Of a stretch of 64,000 nucleotides of DNA, positions 1 through 12,236 are shown piece after piece. Each line of letters opens with the position of its first letter. The first letter of the stretch is position 1. A program made the translations under genes and the position numbers. The DNA is from Clavelina lepadiformis. Its lineage: Eukaryota > Chordata > Ascidiacea > Aplousobranchia > Clavelinidae. Location: contig NC_135245.1 in the NCBI RefSeq assembly GCF_947623445.1, positions 1,681,501-1,745,500 of the forward strand, in the 5' to 3' direction. Below the pieces are notes generated by a model. It was not told the DNA's origin. It searched no databases and saw only the letters and a program-made list of their open reading frames with translations.

Positions 1-150
1 TATTTCATATTAGTGGTTACAAATAATAGCTGGAAATCCAGAATGGTAATAATAAGGCATTGAGTTGATGTACAGATATGATTAAAACTTTAGCTGAAAT
101 AAGTTATGGCTATGATATGATAGACAAAAGCTTCTTAGCTTATACCATAC

Positions 151-3100
151 CAGCTGGACAGCTTAAGCAGGTTGACAAGCCACCACTACTGTAGGTTCCA
201 ACAATACACTCGATATACTCTGTGGCTGATGGGCATGAGTAGCCGGCAGGACAAGTTGAACACACGGAAGCATTTGCAAAGCTGTACGTGCCTAAATATA
301 TAAAAAGCGCAGTGAATATAGCAACAAAATATGTGCCATTTGGGCTGGTGTAAAGAAAATACAGTTGTTTGCAAAGGAGTCAATTTATTTTTATGAAACA
401 TCAAACATCGCCAACGCAGCTTACATATATATTTATTGAAGCGTTTCATTGATGAAGATATTTCCATAATGTTAATTTTTTGGTCTTTCTCACATGACTC
501 ATAAAAGTATACCAAACCATTTTTCATTTTCATTATATCATTGTTTTTTACGCTATCCGTAAAACAATCTACTGATGTAAATAAGAAGTACAATGTAAAA
601 CACAACCAGCACTACAATTAACAGTTTATTAAGCATTACGAGTTTCTGTTGAGAAGCAGTGGTTTAAGTAAATGTTCGTTACGCTTGACAAACTTTACCA
701 GTTGGACAAGTTATTGGTGACGATGATCCGTCAGGGCAGCGGCTTCCTCTGGGACAGCCGTGACAGGTTGAGTCTGACAAATAACAAGAATAACAAACAT
801 TATCACAAACTATTTTAAGCAAAATCAAGTATTTCAAGAAGCCAAAACAGCTGCTATAGATGACAACTAGGAAGATCAGGCTGGAAAAAAGCATTAACAA
901 TAACAAGAGATTGCTCGAAAAAATGCTTTTCATCACCTCTTAATGCACTGTATGTTCCACCGGTGCACAACACTGTTCCACTTGAACCGCATGAATAGCC
1001 AGCTGGACAAGCTTCACATGTCGTGGCACCGGCATCAGAAAAGGTGTCTGCGATGAATTGCGCAAGGTTACACATAAACATGAAAATGCAAATGAAAAAA
1101 AAATAATAAAACTGTGTAAAATTGATGGTAAAGAGATAATGTTTTCATGCAACAAACCATAGCACAGCAATTATATAGTCTTACGTATATTGCAAAAAAT
1201 TTGTTAAACTTGCCACGTTTGGTTCATGATAAGTGATACAAGTTTGTATTTAAGAATTAATCACTTACTGGAACCACAAGGCACTGGATCAGTGGACGAT
1301 GACAAACACTGGAAATTAACCGGACATGATGTGCAAGCTGCATCATCAAGAAGAGAATAAGTACCGGCTGTGCAAGGTTCAGGCCCAGCCCTGAGAGACA
1401 GTAAGATTGTTTACTTAAAATATTCAATATCATCGGCAATAAAAGGGGTGTCTCATGGCAATTGTGAGCAAACATAGGGTCGATAACACAAATAGAAAAT
1501 AATGAATTAATCATACTCACACCATCAATAAATCCAGCCTGAATTAATGGTCACTCATTTTAACCAAAACATATTTTATTACAGCAAATATATAGTAAAA
1601 AGCATATTTGAACAGGTGCCTAGAAAGGTAATTGCTTACGAAGGGTCAGTGCATTGAAAACCAGCGGGACAGGATTCGCAAATTGTGTGGTCTAAAGACG
1701 AAACTTTATCGCTGGCACACAAGGTACAAATGGTAGCGTTTTCAGCTGAAATATATCCTGTTCTACAAGGCACTGGCCTACTTCTTGGGTCAGAGCAAGA
1801 CGACCCTAAAATGAAAATAATTATTTCGAAAACTGCAGCAATAAGTATCAGTCAGAGCAATATTAAAGTAGTTATTGAATGGAAGGCTGTCTAAAACCAT
1901 CGGAATAACAAAGTGTGCATCTGAATTACATTGATCTCTTCCTACATTTACTCCTTTCACTTCCAAAAAATTGAAAAATACTTGCACAAAGTTTCGGAAA
2001 TATCAAAACTAAATTATTGAAGTTAGTACTCCATGAAAAAGCAAACAACATAAACCAAGTGAGTGAAAAAGATTCTTCCGTCAATCTAAATAGCACAAAA
2101 CATTTGCTGCTTATATTCACAAAACAGTCGCAGCTTACCTGCAGGGCAAGGCAGACATGCACTTAACCCTGCTGAATTTGCATAGTATCCAGAGGAGCAG
2201 GGAGTGCAGGTTTCTTCCATCCACGCACTTGCCGTGCCGATTGAACACAGAACGGTCTCATCCCTACCTGGGCATGCGCTACCACCAGGACAAGGACTGC
2301 ATGTTGTAGCACCTGCGTCATATAACAACGTTGTGTACTGATGTTTGTGGGATGGAGAAATATGGTCTTGTCAACAACAAACGAACTTGTGTTTTAATCA
2401 ATTCTAAAACTGTGAAGATTGTTTTACAAGATTTCACAGCCACCTCCAGCACTAAAAGTTCCTTCAAGACAAAACACAGCGGCTGTGGGGTCAACACAGG
2501 AGTAGCCAGCAGGACAAGAAGTACATGAAGCACTCCGAGCAATCGAGTATGACCCTGCGCCACAAGGTTCCTCTCTGCTGCTTCCTTCTGTACAGAACGT
2601 TCCGGCAGAGCATGGTGTACATGACTCTGTGCCGGTTGAACTGCTAAATGTGCCACCTTGACATTGCTAAAACAAAGACGTTAAATCATTCAGTGTTAAA
2701 CGCAGACGAGTGGGATTAAAAAGGCTTTAGTAATGTTCATTTTAAATTCGATCAATCAAAAATAAACATTACATCCATTTAAATTTATGCATAGTTACAG
2801 TGTAAGATAATCCATTTTACTATAGACATTTTAGCAAGATCAGCGAAGAATACTTTCATTCATCAGAAGTTATCTTAACAAGCTTTTTATTTATACCAAT
2901 AAACTTCAGGATAATGTACACTAAAGGTTGTTCATTTTTATGTATAGGCATGTAGACATAGTTGATGCAATAAATTTTAGCATTTAGTGCAAAGCAAAAG
3001 CAGTTGATGTCACAGTATTTCACCTGGCATGCAGTAATGTTAGTTTGTCCGACTTGATCATTGTAAGTCCCAGTACCACAAGGAATTCTTGCTGTGGCAT

Positions 3101-5174
3101 TTCCACCTGTGCAACTAAAGTAAGAAAAGATAGTTAAAACACTTGCATGCTTCTTTTAGATATTTGGTTTCATATTGCAAAGGTACAATAACATTTTGAT
3201 TAATTTGATACCAATCAATTAACACATAATTTGCAAATACTAATTATGAAAAAAGCAAAGAAAACTTATGCTAGCGGATTATGCCATTCTTGACACCGAG
3301 CATATTTTTTAATCAAAAATTAATAACATTACACAATAATAGAAACAAAGTTAATACATACAATAATAACCAGAAAATCAAAATTAAAAAGGGGGATTTT
3401 GCATTGGATTTACAAGAAAAAAGATACAAGTTCTTTGCACATATTGGCTGTAACGACAAGTAAGTTGAAAGTCAGAAAAACCCTTGATTTTGATTTAAAA
3501 CTCTTAAGTCAACAAGAAATTGAGATTGTCATAGTTTCGTAACCATTACAATGTTCAACGTGTTGAGACTTGAGCTGATGTTATACGCCGTCCACTCAAT
3601 GAAACCTTAAAACACAAGGAAAGTTGCCACGACAAACAAGCACCATTGACGCACATAGCTGGCCACATTCAGATCACGGCTAATATTTGCACAGTCCAAT
3701 TATGACTTATCCTTAGTACAAGGAAACTTTTTGTTTGCATACTTGTCATTCTCGATGATGAATTCGAAGATCCATTGGTTAATACGTATAAATTATATAA
3801 TCCTTGTGTTTTTGATATTATTTTATGATTCTTAAGACCAAAATATATTTCACAACAAAATTTAAAAATTCCTGGAAATCATCAAAATTTGTATAGTGCA
3901 GGCATACTGTGAAGCAATGATTGTTAATATATGGCAAACAAAAATAAAACAACGTCAATGTTATTATAAAAACTAGTGCAAAGAAACCTTGCATTTATGA
4001 AAGACGAAAAATGTAATCAGGAATCACACAATAGCAGCCAGAATGATTTATAAGTTTAGTTGTGGAACACTCCCAACCAGTGTGACAACAAACAGAAAAC
4101 ATCATAGAAGAAAATCAACCGCATAAACGCAGAAGACATTCGAACAATATAAATTGTCATAAATATGTGTGACCAAACAAAAAGAAATTCTGTTGATTTG
4201 TGTTTGGTTGGTAGTCTTAGAAATGGTCTTTTATCACTTCTCACACAATAGGACAATTCATGGCAATGTACACAATACCACTGACAATGGAGGGTTATCT
4301 AAGGATCAAGTTAAACAGAGAGAATCTCTGACTTGAAACCTTGAACTGGAAGGAAAAACTTTAAAATTTTGAATCTAACACATTTCTAATTGCAATATGA
4401 TAAAAAAAAATTTTAAACAATAATTGGAGTACAGTAAATAATTTTAAGAACAAAAATTGCAGTTTAACACTAAGAAATTACTATTTCATAGATATATATA
4501 ACTACAACATAAAACACAACTAAAAAAATGATGTTGTCATTTAGTAAAAACTCCACGCAGAAAATCACATCTTTAGTTTGTTTAATGAAACAGAATATCT
4601 TAACACTTACTAATATCCGGTCGGACACTGAACGCATATTCCACTTTCATAATATGTTCCCGGGGAGCAAATAGTTCCTGAAAAAACAATTTGACTATGA
4701 TAAGACAACAATAAAATCGACAAGTATTATAACTATTCCATTAATAAAACAAAGGTGGCCGTCTTCACCGTAAAACAGTTAATAAGTTGGATACAAGTAG
4801 CACCCATCAGGTGAAAAAAAATTTATAACAACACAGTTAAATTTTTCCAATGCTTAAAATGGCATTTTTAATTTTAACTAAAGATGGAAAGTAATTGTTT
4901 GTAAACAAAATTATACACAACAAAACAAAAATGAGAATTCTGATAAAGCATATATATTGCTTGAAAGTAGATTTTCCTTGAGGTTTAATGAAAACAAGTT
5001 ATATGAAGTAAATGCATTCGCGCTAGCTATTAACAGTTTAAAAAACAAAATATACAAACTTGAACACGTACCGGATACAAAATGAACTTGCAGAAATAGC
5101 ATGCATCCAAATATAAACCATAGTTGGAAGCTTTTCTTGTAGCTTCCCATAAAATTCTTCATTTTCAATGTCAT
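151..5174 (-). CDS. Secreted cysteine-rich GCC2/GCC3 (ephrin-receptor-like) repeat protein, 5' part
   Basis: Ten coding exons read leftward: 5174-5072, 4677-4611, 3114-3024, 2666-2444, 2312-2139, 1805-1640, 1390-1269, 1047-937, 773-699 and 291-151. All have GT-AG borders and their phases chain without a break, giving about 424 residues before the last donor (GT at 150-149); the gene continues off the left edge. The first exon encodes a hydrophobic signal peptide (core FQLWFIFGCMLFLQVHF) ending near VSG. The rest is a chain of cysteine modules of the type C-x2-CPAGYSC, each followed by a GTY/GTF turn, as in GCC2/GCC3 or ephrin-receptor-like modules of extracellular proteins such as SCUBE. No transmembrane segment is visible in this part. 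Most exon junctions are phase 1, which favours module shuffling. A secreted or cell-surface role is inferred; the ligand is unknown. The start Met at 5174 was chosen because it is the first in frame; in-frame Mets follow a few codons later. Confidence 0.85.
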
Positions 5175-7499
5175 TATTGTTTAGGAATGGTCTCCCATAG
5201 TCTCAATGCTCCAAACAGTGGATTTGATTTGCTTTTTTTTATCGTTTTGTACAAACTCTTCAATTTCAATTTTACTTAGTTAGTCAAGAAAATATAAACT
5301 CTACAACATAAATAAAAACAAACAACTTAAGTTGCTATTAACAATTACAATAGACTTATGACATTTCAAAATCTATTCGGTCATACTGATAATTACAAAT
5401 TTATTTTAATAACAATAGACGAATAGAAATATTTTGTCAATTTACTTAACACTGAAACCACATAATCACCCATTGCTTTATTACGAGCCATGAAAGCAAA
5501 AATATCTCATAAAAAAGATGTATCGAAAAAAAAAAGTATTTACTGATAGTGGCAAATATTTGGTCATGTTTTCAAAATACTTCTTCATACTGCTACTGCT
5601 ACTACTACTTGATACTACTGCTGCTTTCAAAATACTATTTCTAAACTTCTTAGCCTAAATTAAATTACGCTACATCAAACGTCCCAGGTAATGTACTACA
5701 CACATGGATGATACACAAACAAAATTTTTTATTTTTGTTATTTTATTTTTATTTATTAGTTTATTGCATTTCAACAAAACTCTCACCAAATAATTACAAA
5801 TTCAGCTGCAAAGTTTGACTTGTTTCAACACGTGAATACCTCTATTGTGATGTCATGGTTTACATCAATTGCTATTTATTTGCTGTGGGGTTGTTTTGAA
5901 ATTGTGCAAAGTGAAACTTCACATCACAAAATATTTAAATTACAACTATATACCCTTGATTTTTAAACTCTTTTAAACACTTTTTCATTTAAACTTTAAA
6001 CTTCTTATTTAAATTTCAAAGTTCATTTTTTAAATCTTCTATTTATACAATCTTGAAACACTCTTTACAACTGCATTATTTTGTTTTCATAAGCTTTGTA
6101 CCACGAATACTTGGGTGATAGAACATATTAATAAAATACAGTGAGATGTCTACAAAGCCTATTGTAACCAATATTAAATGGAACATGCCATCAGTTCTTT
6201 GCAACAAACATTATATTTAAATTAGCAGTATATTGAGACTGTCATTTTTCAACTTTGTTTCAACTTTCTGTAAATTGGTAGACTAGTATGAGGCTATTTT
6301 AATCTGCAGAGTGCTTTAATTTTCGTTTTGAAAATTTCTACACAGGCATCCCCCTTTATAAAATCTTCTACTAAAAGCTAGGCTGGGCATTATAAGGTAG
6401 ATCACCATTTGGTCATTTTATATAATTAAGCCTAGGCTATAACCTTTAGGTTTGGAAATTTACAATTCCAGAATGGTTGTAGACTATTTGTGTTTTAGGT
6501 TACTCTATAGCTTCAGATTGCAAATGAATAACTCCTTTAACTTTTTGCGAGATACCCATTAATATATATATAACGGTCTGATAGTAGTAGCACGATTCAT
6601 TCAATGATAATTAATTAATTGTCTAGATTAAAAGGCATGGTACAGCTGGAGAAAATTTCGGGCGAGCCTGATGCCATTGCTGGGATGCAAAAGCATAATT
6701 AAAAATATCTCATGGTACAGCTGCCACCCTTTCCCAGTATGGAATGTAACATTTTTGTGAATATGTGAAATCACGACACACAGAAAAATTTACGGTCTTT
6801 AAAGTCAACCAAACAAGTAAAACTAAGCTATAGTCTAGGCCTACAAGCTATGACATGTCGCTCTAGCTGTTGTCTTGCTTTTTACAAAATAAAGGCCATT
6901 TTGATTAGACACATCCCTATTTAGGCTATTTGCTTGCATGCATCCTGGAGGCAAACATACTTCAATGTAACAACAAACGTTCAAACAGGTACCGCGAAAA
7001 ACGAAACAGCCGCTTCCATTTCGTCTACCGCCATCATGATCACATCCAGCGGAGTTAATTGTAGCTTAACTTTAATTCAAGCGTTGAAGAGGTTTACTAA
7101 AATAAATTGCAAATAGCGCCACTGAAATAAACTTTTAACGGTTTTGGGTATTCTTAAGGAAAAAAAGGGAAGCGATGATTGATTTCATTTAACTATAATC
7201 ATTAGTTAGGCAATCTATACGGTAATTTATAAAAAAAAAATTGCAAACGCTTATTAAAAAATATACAGTATATACGACAAAATTGTCATCGTTTCGGTAT
7301 AGCAGTGTTCGTCAATCTAGCTGCTGAAAGGTTGCTGACAAATAAAACTTCTTGTTACTTTCTAATTATTTTGTTTTATTTTATATTTTAAGCCTATTTA
7401 TTTTGTTTTTACAAGTTGCGAATAAAAATTTCTGTCAGGCTCTGCAAGGTCTGATGTGTATTTGGGGTGTTCAAGAAGATGTCTGCAATCACCTCATAT
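5175..7499. other. Intergenic, upstream of the cysteine-rich gene; no gene recognised
   Basis: AT-rich sequence with no ORF that looks coding on either strand. It should hold the promoter and 5' UTR of the leftward cysteine-rich gene, but no core promoter element could be assigned with confidence. Confidence 0.5.
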
Positions 7500-7504
7500 A
7501 TAGG

Positions 7505-7840
7505 GATGCTTACCGGTCACGCACAGATTAGCCATTTGTATTGGTAAAGGTAAAATCTTAATCTCTTATGGTAATTGAGCTCAGACTAACCTTATGTCGA
7601 ATGGATAATCCACATTTCAGGCCTATGGTTGTTGCCGGCAGGTCTGCTGGTACGGTGTATGCATTATTGTGCACACTACCCTACCACTACCAGGTGACCA
7701 TGCAGTCATAGGCCTGAACTATGTGGATTACCCATTCGACATAATGTTAGCTTTAGCTCAATTTCCTCAAGAGATTAAAATTTTACCTTTTTCTTACACG
7801 AATGGTTAATCTGTGCATCACCTGTAAGAATCTCTACGGG
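7505..7840. repeat. Long imperfect inverted repeat (foldback MITE-like element)
   Basis: A left arm at about 7510-7627 is matched by an inverted right arm at about 7707-7830, separated by roughly 80 bases. Matching blocks include AGGCCTATG near 7620 against CATAGGCCT near 7707, TTATGTCGAATGG against CCATTCGACATAA, and the outer TTACCGGTCACGCACAG against CTGTGCATCACCTGTAA. An RNA copy would fold into a hairpin over 100 bp long with scattered mismatches. No clear target-site duplication was found, so assignment to a transposon family is open. Confidence 0.75.
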
Positions 7841-7876
7841 CTAATCCTTGACGAATCGGGTGTTGCAACCTGAAAT

Positions 7877-8049
7877 ATGACGACGGGATTTTTCCCCGAT
7901 TATGATTATGAATGGGCCATTCATTCTACGAAACCTCTCACAAAATGGACAAACGCAAAGCATCCCATTAATGTTAACGCCAATGGAAGCTACTTAGAAT
8001 GTGCGGCTGTGTGGTCAGAATACCCAGAGACTTGGCATTCCCGCGAAAG
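7877..8049 (+). CDS. Orphan coding-like exon, unknown protein
   Basis: An ATG at 7877 opens 57 codons plus two bases that run into a good donor (GAAAG|GTAATA at 8049/8050). The peptide starts MTTGFFPDYDYEWAIHSTK and ends near YPETWHSRE. It is rich in Trp, Tyr and charged residues, unlike the Leu/Ile/Phe-rich chance ORFs of this AT-rich region. I do not recognise the family and could not find a matching downstream exon before 12.2 kb, so this may be the first exon of a gene with a long intron, a relic, or chance. It lies about 40 bases beyond the foldback element. Confidence 0.3.
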
Positions 8050-11000
8050 GTAATACTACCTTCCCGTCTACGCGTCCAACCCCAGTTTAACCAAGCTTAG
8101 AGATTTCAAAACTGCCTTTTAGATACTTGATTTGAAAAGCAAGTTTGAAATTAAAACATTTTTACTTACCATAAATAACTTACAAAAATGTTTTTGTGTG
8201 TTCGAAAAAGACGATAGGAACGGGCGGAAATAAAATTTTCACTGTCACTGTCAATTTCCCACAAAATCTGTTCCCGAAAGATTAAAGCCAACTCCCGTAT
8301 CATTTCAATTATGTAAGTTTTTGTTAAAAGCGTGGATGGGGACGAAAAATGAAGACAGTTATTGTCAGCGTGCGCTAAGAAACGGGAAAAAGTGACAAGG
8401 CTTAAAAGGTACTTAAAATAATTAAGTTAATAATTGCTGGTAGCAACAAGCACGGCCACTAAACCCATCAATCCATGCGAGTTGCCGCCGAAAGATTTAC
8501 GTTTATTTGAAAATTTCTGACATTTTAAAACATTTTAACTCAAGTTTATAACTTTATAACAAACGATAATACAAGATCACCTTTTACATTCATATAAGAA
8601 GATGTGATGTAAAAAGTATTGGTTGTTATTGTTTTCGTTTGTTATTTTGGCATTAATTAACCTGCTGAAAAGTGGCAAGTTTCATGATGACAGTCGATAG
8701 ATGACGCTAAAGAGGCATAAAAAGCCACTGGGCACCAAGTTGTTATTCCACCGGTGGGATTTGGAAGAAATTAACCTACCAAACGTTCGTCTGAAGTTCA
8801 CGTTTCTTTGAAATCCTTTGAAACTTTGTCGTTATTTTTTTCATTTCGGATGAAAACATCGGTTAAAATAGATGTTAACCACGTGACATGATACAGGAAA
8901 AGCAGACGCCCGGTAAATGTCAAACAACACACTGACGTTGGTTTACGACTTCACATCGTGTTAAAAAAATCCGTTTACAGTGAATTCATTCTGGTTCAGT
9001 TTGCTCCGTCTATTTCATTAACAGAGTCCCACAGAGAACGATTCAAGAGTCGTTACATTGTGTCAACTTATCCGGTTCTTAACAAAACAAATTACGGCCT
9101 TCGGAAACACTTGTACAGTTTATTATAGCTACCAGCCTAAACATTTAAAGTTGAATAATACTTATGCTACCGATTTATTTATCTTAGACATACAATGAAG
9201 AAGTGGAAAATCAGCCGACCACGAAACCCATCCAATGATGGGAAGAAAACATCAAAAACAGCCCCAGAAACGCGATAAACAGATCAACTTACCGCGTACT
9301 TGTTATGCTGTGCACAATGCGCGATGACGTAATCGTAAAAGAAGAGAGAGAGAGAAGTGCATTAGAGGTCGGCCGAAAACCGGAACCATGGCGCGTATCG
9401 TCTGAAGTATTTATGGAATATGTGGAATGCGTAGGCGAGCCCTTTGAGAGCGTTTAGCTGGGATACTTCAAACGAAAAAGCTCCGTTCGAGAATCGTTTG
9501 AAAAGTGTTCTACAGTTCAATTGGCTCAGCCAGGCTCAAGAGTGTTTGAAATGTCAATTGGGAATTCGCCGACTTCGGCATAGTTAGATATAAGTTATTG
9601 ACCGGAATAACTCCGTTATTTGCACTAGCGCAAAAAACACAGACTTTATCACCACTTGCAACACTTTGGGTTTCTTTCACCATGACTTATACGATAACCG
9701 TTGCTGAATTTTGTTTACAGTAGACGCAAGCGAGCTTGTTACGCTACTTTACTGTGAAGAATGACTTGCAATGTTCAACATCGGACGCTGTGCATCAAAA
9801 TCCATGACCGAAAGCACGTTTGTCGCCAAATATGGAAATCATGTCATATGGGGCCGCATGAGATTTTTTGCATGGAAATGTTTCGTTCAAAAATAGATTC
9901 GCTTTATGCACGCTGTAAGCCTCCCAAACTTAAATGCAGAAACGTTTCGTGCAAATTTATACAAAGTATGAATGACGAATAACTTATTGATCGCCAACAC
10001 ATTAAAGCTAATTTGTTGACTTCATTATTACCACTACTCGAACTTTTATATACGTCATCTTCACACGACGGGCCCACGCCAAACGGTGCAATAACACTTA
10101 ACCGCTAACGTTGTTTATTTCGACCGCAGAAAACTCTTCGATTACGTCGACAGCCAATTAATCGGCTGTCGGTGCATTTGCTGAAACATTTAATGCCAAA
10201 TTTAGCAAGGAGTGACGTAATATTACCTCATTTGAGCACTTCCCATGCTCAAACCAGGTCCTGTTACGGTTTGATTGCCAATCAAACACCGGCAACGTAT
10301 AGCTGGTAACGCATAGTGTTGAATTACTTGGAAGGAGAAAAAAGCAATTTGTTATGCGAGCGACACATCGCAAGCAATTAACCAGTGTTGCATGAAGCAT
10401 AGTTACTACTGAGGAAGTTGACGTGACTACGTCACGCATGACCGGGATTAACCGAGTCTCATTTCCGGATCGCAACAACGGGCATTGTTATGAAAGCCCA
10501 CTTTATTAAATAATTGTGGGTGGGTAGTGATAATGTTAACTCGTATTCATGCAACGTGTTTGTCTGTGTTAGGGCCAACTATTTTCGGAGTTAACGCAAT
10601 AGGAATTTCCCCAGCTGTAACTTTACTGTGGCAAGTCATTCTCGAAATTCCCAAAAATTTTCCAAAGAAAAAACAACGGAAAACATGAAGACTTCGGATT
10701 AAGAGTTACACCACATGGTATGACCATGAGACCGCATAACAAAATCACGAGATAAAAATTTCGTTATCTTGGTCGAACTTGTTTACCAGTTGCTCTGACC
10801 AAAGGTAGCTTTATTCACCCGCCCACTTCGCCAACGTGTTAACCAGTTAATGGAAAGAGCGCAGGTGAATTGATAGCGGTAGTTAAATGCTTTCATTCAA
10901 AGCGCGTCTTCTGTTAACGTGGAAGTTCTAAACAAAAACAAACCTGAGAATATCAGAGTCGTTTCAAGACCTGCGCTTCCACCGAAGGGAACCTTTGTGG

Positions 11001-12236
11001 AAGGCGTAATCCATCGGCATGAAAATATTTCAACGTCTCAAGCGGATGGTTGCGGACTTAATATCAGCGACTGTTGGATGTTTATTGCATTCCAAGACAC
11101 TCACATGGGGGGAATAAACAGCAAACACGCACAAAGTGTCAGAGCCTGTGTTTTATTAACTTTCAAGGCATAATCAGAGTGAGGCGAATGTAATCCCACG
11201 AAACTCTTTCTTTTACACATTTTCTGTGCTAGGCGCTGCCCATTAACGGAATGAACCTTGTTGATAGAAAGCGTCACAACAACGATAATATTAATAATAA
11301 GAATAAAAATACTTAACGAAACGAACGGTACGCATGTACACTACAACAGGGTTACGACAAACAACGTCATTTTCGTGAAAAATAAAAACATGATCGAAAG
11401 GAAACAAGAAATGGTCAAGTATGACGGTGACGACGAATTTAGCTTGACAATGCAATAGCAACATGACATAACTTCCATATTGTTACAGAATAATAACTAA
11501 TACGACTAGACTTGGCGGAAGCGTCAGTCCGATCTGTTTCCTTGTAGGGAATCTTTTACACAGATAACTCTGACCGAACACCGAAGACAAAACGATGCAA
11601 GCACCACAAAGACCCGGCAAGGTCAGGACTTAAGGTGTATATTAAGCTGTTCTTATTGAAATAACGTTAATATGTTGGTCGTCTACATACAGATGATCGT
11701 GTTTTATTTTCCGACTCAAATTACGATGAATGGGTGAACAACAAAACGCCAGACTGACAATGAAATGTAGTTTTGCTGGATATTATTAAAAAAAATCCAC
11801 CATGCCTTTCAATACATAAAACCCAGCAAACTTTATAACCATTCTAAAAATAAGTTTTATTTCAGTGGGTTTTCCTTAGAAACGATTTTTGACATCCGTT
11901 CAAACCTTTAAACATTTTGTCTAACAGCCTCGCAATTAAAACATAAAAATAAAATTACCAGTTTAGTAATAAATGTTATTACCTCAAATACTGTTTGGTA
12001 AATGATGAAGAAATATGCTTTTAACAGCAACAATCTATTTTGAACGATGAAAAGACCACACTTAAGGCCTCGATGCAGTCTTGCATGGAAAACGCGTACT
12101 TTATTCCAGGCCATAAATAAAAATTACTGTCAAGCTCACAAAGAAATACGAACAATGTTCACAGTTACAAGAAATAACATAGCAGTAACATACCACCACG
12201 AGGAAACGAAATAAAAAGAAAAAGAAATGAAGGCAT
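8050..12236. other. Intergenic; no gene recognised
   Basis: Only short ORFs without recognisable domains were seen, including those at 9761-9982, 10158-10478 and 10919-11173. Base composition is less AT-biased near 8.7-10.5 kb. Nothing else could be supported. Confidence 0.4.

Noticed and set aside
9761..11173. ORFs of 73-106 codons in the 9.7-11.2 kb gap
   Set aside because: Low similarity to anything recognised, no consistent exon pattern; not called as genes.
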